From: Mailhella sp.
GTDB taxonomy: Bacteria > Desulfobacterota > Desulfovibrionia > Desulfovibrionales > Desulfovibrionaceae
Assembly (NCBI GenBank): GCA_024404335.1
Contig: JAKSQA010000092.1
Span: forward strand, 1-5,052
Direction of reading: 5' to 3'
Length of the DNA stretch: 5,052 nucleotides
In this document: positions 1 through 5,052 of the stretch, one piece after another
Position numbering within the stretch: position 1 is the stretch's first letter
Layout of the letters: the number at the start of each line of letters is the position of its first letter
The notes under the pieces: generated by a model
What the model was told of the DNA's origin: nothing
The model's database searches: none
Seen by the model: the letters and a program-made list of their open reading frames with translations, nothing else
Position numbers and translations under genes: made by a program

Positions 1-20
1 GCGCATCCGTCGGATGCGCC
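1..20 (-). terminator. Probable terminator hairpin after the radical SAM gene, cut by window edge
   Basis: GCGCATCC (1-8) and GGATGCGC (12-19) form a perfect 8-bp stem with a 3-nt loop, 37 nt after the radical SAM stop. On the minus strand GGG precedes the stem, so it may extend further beyond the edge. The T-run that would confirm an intrinsic terminator would also lie outside the window, so this is an inference from position and stem quality. Confidence 0.55.
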
Positions 21-56
21 CCGTTCTTCATGACGATGCCGCGTCAGTCTCCGGGG

Positions 57-1391
57 CTATGCAGGGCTGTCCTCGGATGCGGATGCGGGGGCAGGGGCAT
101 CGGCGGAGGCTTCCGCCTCATTCCCCTGGCCTACGAAGGGATTGAAGTAGCCGAACCTGAGTTCGGGGCAGTATTTGAGCAGGCGCTTGCGGAAATTGAC
201 CAGGCCGACGGAGGGACCGAAGGAGATGCCCTCCATGAGATCCAGGTAGAGCTCGGGGTCGATATTGAGGTTCCGCAGCTGGATGAAGGATACGCCGCAG
301 GTGTTGATCAGTTCGACAAGCGCCTCAATCTCCTCCTCGCAGTCCGTGATTCCGGGGAAGTAGAGCAGGTTGAGCGAGACGAAGACGCCGCGGGCGTGGG
401 CTTCCGTGATGGAGCGGCGCACGTCGTCGAAGGAAAAGCCGCAGGGACGGTAGTACCTGGCGTACACATCGGGCCGTGCGCTGTTCATGCTGACGCGGAG
501 GGAGCTGAGCCCCGCATCGGCGAGCTCGGCCACGGCGTCGGGCCGCGAGGCGTTGGAATTGAGGTTGATGGTTCCCGTTCCGCCCCTGGCACGGAACTTC
601 CTTACGGTCTCGATGAGGAGGGGGGCCTCCGTGAGGGGCTCGCCCTCGCATCCCTGGCCGAAGGAATAGATCGGATGGGGCTCGTTGCCCATGTGGTGGA
701 GCATCATCTCGACGAGCTCGTCCGAGGTAGGCGTGAAGGTGAGCCTGTCCTGGGGAGTGGCGCAGATGGTGGAATCCTCGTTCTTGTGCGATATGCACCC
801 CACGCACCGCGCGTTGCACACGCGTGAGGTGGGCATGGGGGCTTCATAGCGGCCGATGGCGAGGTTCTTGGCTGCAGGGCAGCCGTACTTCAGCACGCAG
901 TTGCTCATGAGGTGCTGTATGAGGCGGTTCTCGGGGAACTTCGCCATGAGCTCCTTGGCGGCCTTGTTGATCTTCTTCTGATGGATGCCGGTGAACACCT
1001 GGCGGGGGTCCTCATCCACCTTCTTCGCGCAGACGTAGAGCTTCTCCCCGATGATGCCGACGGCGGCATACGCGAAAAGGGGAAGCGTGGGGGCGTCTTC
1101 ATCAGTGACGTAGACGGGGTGGCCCGTGAGCGTATGGGCGGGAGCGATGAAGGCGGCCACGGCATATTCGTCGAGCTGGATGGTGTCGCCCGTATCGGGG
1201 TCGAGGCCTACCGCATGGCGGCCGGGAAGAAGGAAGAGCTCGCTTTCCTCCGGCAGGGGGATGAGCTCGTCAGGGCGGGGCAGGGTCCATTCCGTGCCTT
1301 TCCGGCACAGCATGAGCAGTTCGGGATCGTCATATATCTGCCCCTGCTCGTCGGCAAGGAGCATGCGGGGGCGGGGATGGGATGTGGCCAT
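57..1391 (-). CDS. Radical SAM enzyme of unknown function (MoaA/NifB/PqqE-like core)
   Basis: A 444-residue cytosolic protein with no signal peptide or membrane helix. The radical SAM signature CNARCVGC (C192, C196, C199) should hold a [4Fe-4S] cluster that cleaves S-adenosylmethionine to a 5'-deoxyadenosyl radical. Further core motifs follow in the usual order: GQGCEGEPL (245-253, the SAM-binding GGEP-type motif), NLNSNAS (about 276-282), RVSMNS (299-304), LNLLYFPGITD (340-350) and IQLRNLNIDP (370-379), fitting a partial TIM barrel. About 190 residues precede the cluster, unusually many, and carry C165 and C171 shortly before it. I see no C-terminal SPASM-type cysteine array. The last 20 residues are a low-complexity Ala/Ser/Pro/Glu tail, probably disordered. 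The start at 1391 is preferred over the in-frame ATG at 1446-1448: the 19 extra codons include CGA, AGA, CCA and CAA, unlike the body of the gene, and a possible promoter would start transcription near 1448. The family is certain; the substrate is unknown. Confidence 0.9.
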   Translation of the reverse strand: MATSHPRPRMLLADEQGQIYDDPELLMLCRKGTEWTLPRPDELIPLPEESELFLLPGRHAVGLDPDTGDTIQLDEYAVAAFIAPAHTLTGHPVYVTDEDAPTLPLFAYAAVGIIGEKLYVCAKKVDEDPRQVFTGIHQKKINKAAKELMAKFPENRLIQHLMSNCVLKYGCPAAKNLAIGRYEAPMPTSRVCNARCVGCISHKNEDSTICATPQDRLTFTPTSDELVEMMLHHMGNEPHPIYSFGQGCEGEPLTEAPLLIETVRKFRARGGTGTINLNSNASRPDAVAELADAGLSSLRVSMNSARPDVYARYYRPCGFSFDDVRRSITEAHARGVFVSLNLLYFPGITDCEEEIEALVELINTCGVSFIQLRNLNIDPELYLDLMEGISFGPSVGLVNFRKRLLKYCPELRFGYFNPFVGQGNEAEASADAPAPASASEDSPA

Positions 1392-1426
1392 GGCGACTCT
1401 TGGTTGTTGGGGTTTTGGGGGAAGCA

Positions 1427-1441
1427 GCCCTTTCAGGGCTT
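1427..1441 (-). repeat. Small inverted repeat in the probable leader of the radical SAM gene
   Basis: AGCCCT and AGGGCT form a perfect 6-bp inverted repeat around a 3-nt loop, located 35 nt upstream of the preferred start at 1391. No T-run follows on either strand, so it is not a normal intrinsic terminator. It could be a leader hairpin or chance in GC-rich DNA. Confidence 0.35.
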
Positions 1442-1454
1442 CTCGCATGCCTGA

Positions 1455-1483
1455 TGTGTACCCTCAGAAAACGGCGTTGGCAA
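1455..1483 (-). promoter_or_regulatory. Possible promoter for the radical SAM gene
   Basis: On the minus strand, TTGCCA (1483-1478, 5 of 6 to the -35 consensus) is followed after 17 nt by TACACA (1460-1455, 3 of 6 to the -10 consensus). Transcription would begin near 1448, giving a leader of about 57 nt before the preferred ATG at 1391. The -10 match is weak, so co-transcription from the AEC gene is equally possible. Confidence 0.3.
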
Positions 1484-1492
1484 CTGCGCGCC

Positions 1493-2449
1493 TCAGCAGG
1501 CTCCCAGATGCCTCAGCACATACAGAACGGCGGGAAGGGAAAGCACGGAGAGTATCGTGGATGCGATGATGACAAGCGAGGATTCCGAAGCCCGTACTCC
1601 GTGCCGTTCGCAGATGACATAGACGATGACGGCCGTAGGCATGGCGGCGGAGAGCGTGCCGGCCGCAAGCATGGTGCCGGAGCATCCGAAGAGGAGGAGC
1701 ACGGCGCATGTGGCCGCAGGGTGGAGCAGGAGCTTCGCCGCACAGGCGGAGGATATGCGGAGAGGGCTTGTTCCGGCGAATCCTCCCGACTGGGAGATGC
1801 CTGACGCAAGCAGCATGCCTATGCTGAAGAGCGCGCACGGCGCGGCTGTTGATCCGAGCATGGAGGTTATCCGCATGACCGGTGCGGGCGCGTGGACCGC
1901 AAGCAGGGGGAAGATGCAGCCGAGAGCGCAGGAGAGCAGGTTCGGATTGCGGATGCACTGGGATACGGCACCGCGCATGCCGCCGTGCATGCTCCGGGAG
2001 CCGGCGGAGACGCCCATGCACGCGTCGCACATCAGCACTACGGGCGTGTAGAGTATGCTGGCGAGCGTCGCATGGAATATGGCGGAGGCCTCGTCGGGGA
2101 GGACCATGGCGATGAACGGAATGCCCAGGAAGGCGGCGTTCGGCTGGGTGTATTCCAGGGTGCGCGCCGCGGCGGAGGCTGTGCCGTCGCCGGAGACGCG
2201 GAGGAGTGTCATGGAGGCGAGGCTGCACAGGACGGCGGCGGAGAGAAATGCGGCGATGAAGGTGAATGTCTCGGCGCCTGCCTGTATGGAGGAGGTCTGA
2301 GTGAAGATGAGCGAGGGGAAGCTGACCCAGTAGACGAACAGGTTGAGGCATTTCTGCATCGTTTCGGGGAAGACCCGTGCACGTTCGGCGAAGAAGCCGA
2401 TGAGCATGATGCCGAATACCGTGAGCAGAGCCGAGATCGTGTTCTCCAT
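1493..2449 (-). CDS. AEC family permease (auxin efflux carrier-like transporter)
   Basis: A 318-residue, very hydrophobic inner-membrane protein with about ten predicted helices, the usual size for bacterial AEC permeases (Pfam Mem_trans). Family hallmarks are visible: FPSLIF in helix 2 (44-49), NAAFLGIPF (104-112), NPNLLSCALG (168-177), LGSTAAPCALFSIGMLLA (198-215), KLLLHPA (239-245) and LSAAMPTAVIVYV (266-278), where the proline marks the broken helix of the second half. The fold is two inverted five-helix repeats, as in PIN proteins and bile-acid symporter relatives. Characterised bacterial members move organic anions such as malonate or malate; the substrate here cannot be read from sequence. 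The start lies 3 nt after the stop of the MFS gene and is preceded by AAGGAGG, 11 nt upstream, so the two genes are almost certainly co-transcribed and translationally coupled. The protein is rich in Cys and Ala. No frame damage is seen. Confidence 0.92.
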   Translation of the reverse strand: MENTISALLTVFGIMLIGFFAERARVFPETMQKCLNLFVYWVSFPSLIFTQTSSIQAGAETFTFIAAFLSAAVLCSLASMTLLRVSGDGTASAAARTLEYTQPNAAFLGIPFIAMVLPDEASAIFHATLASILYTPVVLMCDACMGVSAGSRSMHGGMRGAVSQCIRNPNLLSCALGCIFPLLAVHAPAPVMRITSMLGSTAAPCALFSIGMLLASGISQSGGFAGTSPLRISSACAAKLLLHPAATCAVLLLFGCSGTMLAAGTLSAAMPTAVIVYVICERHGVRASESSLVIIASTILSVLSLPAVLYVLRHLGAC

Positions 2450-2467
2450 GGATCAGTCCGCCTCCTT
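2450..2467 (-). promoter_or_regulatory. Ribosome binding site of the AEC gene, inside the end of the MFS gene
   Basis: AAGGAGG (2467-2461, minus strand) is part of the Lys-Glu-Ala codons that end the MFS gene and lies 11 nt before the AEC ATG. The MFS stop TGA (2455-2453) falls between the ribosome binding site and the start, the classic layout for translational coupling: a ribosome ending the MFS gene sits right at the next start. Confidence 0.75.
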
Positions 2468-3712
2468 CCGGGGCATGAGGATGCTGTTGAGATCGGCGGA
2501 AATACGGCCGAGATCCCTGAGGAAGTAGAGGATGATGCCCAGGAGGCATGCGGCGGAGACCGTCATGGTCGCCGGGGCGCCGATAAGGTCGGCCATTCCT
2601 CCGAAGAAGAGCCCTCCGAAGGGGCCGATGCCCATATTGAGCATGATGTAGATCCCCACGACACGGCTTCGATGCGATTCGTCCGCCGTGGACTGGCACA
2701 GGGTGTTGATGCCTATGGTCGTCGCAATGACGCCGAACCCTATGAGGGCCACGGCGGGGAGGGAGAGGGCCATGGAATCGGACATGGAGAACAGGATCAT
2801 CCCTGCGGCGGTGAGAGCCGAGGTGATGAACACGTTCCGCGGGATCTTCTCCAGACTGTAGGATGCGGAGACCACGACTCCGCCCAGAAAGGCCCCTATG
2901 CCCACGGCTCCAAGGAGGAGGCCGAGCGTGCGGGAGCCGCCGTTAAGGACATTTGCGGCGAACATGGGGAGCAGGACGGTATAGGAGAGGCTCAGCACAC
3001 AGAAGCAGAAGAGGATCTGCATGCACCGCCTGAGATAGAAGCGGGACTTCACATAGCGTATCCCCTCGGCCATCCCTTCGAGCATACCGGCGGATTTCCT
3101 GGCCGGCCGGGATGCCTCGCGGAACCGCATGCGGAAGACCAGGAAGTAGATGAGCGGCAGGTATGTCACCGTGGATATGAGGAAGCAGATGCCTTCGCCG
3201 AAGGCGTAGACGAGCATTCCGGCGACTGCCGGGCCGACGAGCTTGCTCATGTTGAACTGCATCGAGTTGAGGGCGATCGCGCTTTTTATGGCCGACCTGT
3301 CATCGACCATGACCGATACGGCAGTCTGCCTTGCTGTCATGTCGAACACGGTGACGAGCCCGAAGACAAGGCTGAGTGCGACAAGGAGGGGATAGGTGGC
3401 GGTGTCGGTGAGCGTGACGAAGGAGAACACGGCGGACAGCGCCATGCAGATCATCTCCGCGCATGCGTAGGATTTCCGCAGGTCGTGGCGTTCGAGCCAT
3501 GTGCCGGCGAAAAGCCCCAGGAAGAGCACGGGGGCGATGCTGACGAATTCGATGATGCCGAGCAGGAATGCGGAATCCGTCAGCCTGAAGACAAGCCAGC
3601 TCAGGGCAAGGCGCTTCATCCACTGCCCCAGTGTGGAAATGGTCTGCCCGATGATGAAGAATCGGAAATTTCTGTATTCCAGAGCGGGAAACATCCGCAG
3701 CAGTCTGCTCAT
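2453..3712 (-). CDS. MFS transporter, DHA3/MFS_3 type (EntS-like exporter family)
   Basis: A 419-residue inner-membrane protein with about twelve helices in two six-helix halves, full length for this family. The N-terminus (LEYRNFRFFIIGQTISTLGQWM, split as 11-20 and 21-32) is the characteristic opening of proton-driven DHA3 exporters such as EntS and macrolide pumps. The helix 2-3 loop GTWLERHDLRK (70-80) corresponds to MFS motif A. SAIALNSMQFNMSKLVGPAVAG (144-165) is the typical helix 5 region of the family. A basic cytoplasmic loop (about 194-228) joins the halves. By family it is expected to export a hydrophobic compound, drug or siderophore; the substrate is unknown. The ATG at 3712 is supported by AAAGAGG 5 nt upstream. 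It is the first gene of a two-gene unit with the AEC permease: its last codons (KEAD, then stop) contain the ribosome binding site of the next gene. Similar-looking alternatives (sugar porters, peptide permeases) lack this N-terminal signature. Confidence 0.92.
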   Translation of the reverse strand: MSRLLRMFPALEYRNFRFFIIGQTISTLGQWMKRLALSWLVFRLTDSAFLLGIIEFVSIAPVLFLGLFAGTWLERHDLRKSYACAEMICMALSAVFSFVTLTDTATYPLLVALSLVFGLVTVFDMTARQTAVSVMVDDRSAIKSAIALNSMQFNMSKLVGPAVAGMLVYAFGEGICFLISTVTYLPLIYFLVFRMRFREASRPARKSAGMLEGMAEGIRYVKSRFYLRRCMQILFCFCVLSLSYTVLLPMFAANVLNGGSRTLGLLLGAVGIGAFLGGVVVSASYSLEKIPRNVFITSALTAAGMILFSMSDSMALSLPAVALIGFGVIATTIGINTLCQSTADESHRSRVVGIYIMLNMGIGPFGGLFFGGMADLIGAPATMTVSAACLLGIILYFLRDLGRISADLNSILMPRKEAD

Positions 3713-3724
3713 GCTGGCCTCTTT
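3713..3724 (-). promoter_or_regulatory. Ribosome binding site of the MFS gene
   Basis: AAAGAGG (3724-3718 on the minus strand) lies 5 nt before the ATG at 3712. It fixes that ATG as the start. Confidence 0.65.
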
Positions 3725-3739
3725 GTATAGGGTGAGCGC

Positions 3740-3768
3740 AATGTAGAGGATTACGCCCTCTTCCGCAA
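3740..3768 (-). promoter_or_regulatory. Possible sigma-70-type promoter for the MFS-AEC unit
   Basis: On the minus strand, TTGCGG (3768-3763) and TACATT (3745-3740) are separated by exactly 17 nt. They match the -35 consensus at 3 of 6 and the -10 consensus at 4 of 6 positions. Transcription would start near 3733, giving a leader of about 20 nt that contains the AAAGAGG ribosome binding site. The position is right, just after the feoB terminator, but the match is modest, and I see no clear operator or Fur box. Confidence 0.35.
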
Positions 3769-3803
3769 TATGTATGAAATCCCGAATGTCGCCGATTAAT
3801 TGG

Positions 3804-3825
3804 AAAAGGGGGGCCGCAGCCCCCC
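3804..3825 (-). terminator. Intrinsic terminator of feoB
   Basis: Read on the minus strand, GGGGGGC-TGCG-GCCCCCC forms a perfect 7-bp all-GC stem with a 4-nt loop (3825-3808), followed directly by TTTT (3807-3804). It begins 23 nt after the feoB stop. There is no T-run on the other strand, so it acts only for leftward transcription. It separates feoB from the MFS-AEC unit. Confidence 0.85.
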
Positions 3826-3847
3826 ATTGGATCGCATGCGCCCGGGG

Positions 3848-5052
3848 CTATGCGCCCCAGATGGCCCGCCCTATGAGCGTGCCGGCGTAGGCGGCCGCAT
3901 AGGCGACGGCTGTGTTGAATATGATGCTGAAGAACAGCCAGCGCCAGCCGCCGGCCTCGTTCTTGAGGACGACCAGCGTGACGAAGCACGGCGAGTAGAT
4001 GAGCGTGAACAGCATGAGGGCGAGTGCCACGGTCTTCGACCATCCGGGGTCGGAGACAAGGCGGCTTCCCAGGGTGTCCGGGTCGTCGGGATCGGCTTCG
4101 CCGATGGAGTAGGCCGTGCCCATGGTGGAAAGGATGGCCTCCTTGGCGGCGACGCCTGCGATGAGCGCCACGTCGGTGCGCCAGTCGAATCCGAGGGGCC
4201 TGAAGAAGGGTTCGACCATGCGGCCCAGGCGCCCGCCGAAGGTGCTGCCGAGCCTGTCATAGGCGAGGGCGTTCTCGACATCCTTTTTCCGTTCCTCGAG
4301 ATCGGACTTCCGTTCCTGGAGTTCGCGGAGGGTCTTTTCAGCCTTAAGTCCGGCTATTCCGCTGCGCGTATCCTCCAGCCTTTTCATCAGGGCCGCACCT
4401 GCCGGCCCGTCACCGGAGGCGATGAGGCGTTCGATTTCCGCGGCCTCCTTCTCCAGCGGCTTCAGGCGTTCTCCGAGCGCTTCGGCCATGGCTGCGAAGG
4501 CGGGGGAGCGGCTGTCCCCGTCCTGCGCGGAAGGCTCGATGCCAAGATCATTCGCCAGGGAGGCCGTCCGTTCGCTGACGGATGAGAGCTGCTGTTCGAT
4601 GCTTCCGATCCGTTCCATGTAGGATGCTTCCGTCTTCCCGTCGAGTTCCGGGAAGGTGAGCGCAGCCCACAGGACGACGGATATGGCGAGGATGACGGTT
4701 CCCGCCTTCTTCATGTACATCCATGAGCGTTCCCATGTATGCGCGAGCACGCTGAACATGGTGGGCAGGCGGTAGGGGGGAAGCTCCATGACAAAGGGGG
4801 TTGACGCTCCTCTGATGACCGTCCTGCGGAGGATGAAGGCCACGAGGAGTGAGACGATCCAGCCGGCCGCGACCATGGCCATCATGACTGCCGCCTGGCT
4901 TTCCTCGAAGAAAGCGGCGGTCAGCATGAGGAAGACGGGGGTCTTGGCGCCGCAGACGAAGAGCGGGGCGGTGAGCATGGTGGCCATGCGCTCCTTCTCG
5001 CTGCGCATGGTGCGTGTGGCCATGACGCCGGGGATGGCGCAGCCGCCCGGAA
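3848..5052 (-). CDS. feoB: Ferrous iron transport protein B (FeoB), C-terminal part, cut by window edge
   Basis: About 400 C-terminal residues of FeoB, the GTP-regulated inner-membrane Fe(II) importer. The frame stays open to the right edge, so the N-terminal G-domain and first helices lie outside. The fragment opens with GCAIPGVMATRTM (5041-5006), the conserved FeoB gate segment with its cysteine. Counting from the methionine at 5021-5023, CGAKTPVF (24-31) is the second conserved Cys region; helices lie near 42-66 and 108-124; LGRMVEPFFRPLGFDW (266-281), VALIAGVAAKEAILSTMG (285-302) and LIYSPCFVTLVVLKNE (341-356) are FeoB hallmarks; the last helix is 360-386. Between the 108-124 helix and the LGRMVEP motif sits a charged, heptad-like insertion of about 130 residues (126-254), far longer than the short link in E. 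coli FeoB. The internal methionine is not a real start. A strong terminator follows the stop within 50 nt. No feoA or feoC is visible downstream. Confidence 0.96.
   Translation of the reverse strand, partial: PGGCAIPGVMATRTMRSEKERMATMLTAPLFVCGAKTPVFLMLTAAFFEESQAAVMMAMVAAGWIVSLLVAFILRRTVIRGASTPFVMELPPYRLPTMFSVLAHTWERSWMYMKKAGTVILAISVVLWAALTFPELDGKTEASYMERIGSIEQQLSSVSERTASLANDLGIEPSAQDGDSRSPAFAAMAEALGERLKPLEKEAAEIERLIASGDGPAGAALMKRLEDTRSGIAGLKAEKTLRELQERKSDLEERKKDVENALAYDRLGSTFGGRLGRMVEPFFRPLGFDWRTDVALIAGVAAKEAILSTMGTAYSIGEADPDDPDTLGSRLVSDPGWSKTVALALMLFTLIYSPCFVTLVVLKNEAGGWRWLFFSIIFNTAVAYAAAYAGTLIGRAIWGA

Noticed and set aside
30..827. A 265-codon open frame on the plus strand opposite the radical SAM gene
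   Set aside because: Antisense shadow of the radical SAM gene; low-complexity Gly/Glu/Ala/Val composition, no motif.
1473..1492. Weak GGCG/CGCC stem followed by GTTTTC just after the AEC stop, considered as a terminator
   Set aside because: Only 4 bp pair cleanly around a 12-nt loop and the T-run is short; too weak to call, and it overlaps the possible promoter of the radical SAM gene.
1464..2699. A 411-codon open frame on the minus strand in another frame over the AEC gene
   Set aside because: Overlaps the AEC gene throughout; Arg/His/Pro-rich product typical of an out-of-frame reading, no motif.
1892..3730. A 612-codon open frame on the plus strand across the AEC and MFS genes
   Set aside because: It is antisense to two well-supported membrane protein genes. 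Its product is a His/Glu/Gly/Asp-rich string without family motifs or hydrophobic segments, as expected from the reverse complement of GC-rich genes for hydrophobic proteins.
3842..3853. The 12-mer CCGGGGCTATGC occurs at both the feoB stop (3842-3853) and the radical SAM stop (51-62)
   Set aside because: In 5 kb of GC-rich DNA about one repeated 12-mer is expected by chance, and flanks do not match. Its place at two stop codons is curious but not enough for a claim.
3844..3858. GGGGC-TATGC-GCCCC inverted repeat over the feoB stop codon
   Set aside because: Only a 5-bp stem with no T-run; the better terminator lies just downstream at 3825-3804.
3800..4585. A 261-codon open frame on the plus strand opposite feoB
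   Set aside because: Antisense to conserved FeoB motifs and begins inside the feoB terminator; no recognisable domain.

Overview
The window is about 60% G+C by eye and very densely coded. All four recognisable genes lie on the minus strand, so transcription runs from high to low coordinates. Gene content (a long FeoB, an orphan radical SAM enzyme, an MFS/AEC transporter pair), base composition and protein style suggest an anaerobic Gram-negative bacterium. Desulfovibrionaceae is my best guess, from general resemblance only; no rRNA or other marker is present to confirm it.

Layout in transcription order: (1) 5052-3848 is the C-terminal part of a ferrous iron permease FeoB, whose G-domain and first membrane helices lie beyond the right edge. 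It ends in a clear intrinsic terminator (3825-3804). (2) 3847-3713 is a 135-bp intergenic region with that terminator and a plausible promoter. (3) 3712-2453 is a 12-helix MFS exporter of the DHA3/MFS_3 type. Three bases after its stop comes (4) 2449-1493, an AEC-family (auxin efflux carrier-like) permease, whose Shine-Dalgarno lies inside the last MFS codons, so the two form a translationally coupled pair. (5) 1492-1392 is a 101-bp gap with a possible promoter and small inverted repeats. (6) 1391-57 is a cytosolic radical SAM enzyme of unknown reaction. (7) 56-1 holds a perfect hairpin cut by the left edge, probably the terminator of the radical SAM gene.

FeoB imports Fe(II). The MFS and AEC proteins are probably a substrate exporter and an organic anion or small-molecule permease, with unknown substrates. 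The radical SAM enzyme needs [4Fe-4S] and S-adenosylmethionine. Nothing in the sequence proves that these units work together; the terminator after feoB argues that iron uptake is a separate transcription unit. I found no mobile element, CRISPR array, tRNA or rRNA. The most unusual feature is a roughly 130-residue charged, coiled-coil-like insertion within the membrane domain of FeoB, followed by the long N-terminal region and extra cysteines of the radical SAM protein. Otherwise this looks like an ordinary chromosomal housekeeping and transport region.
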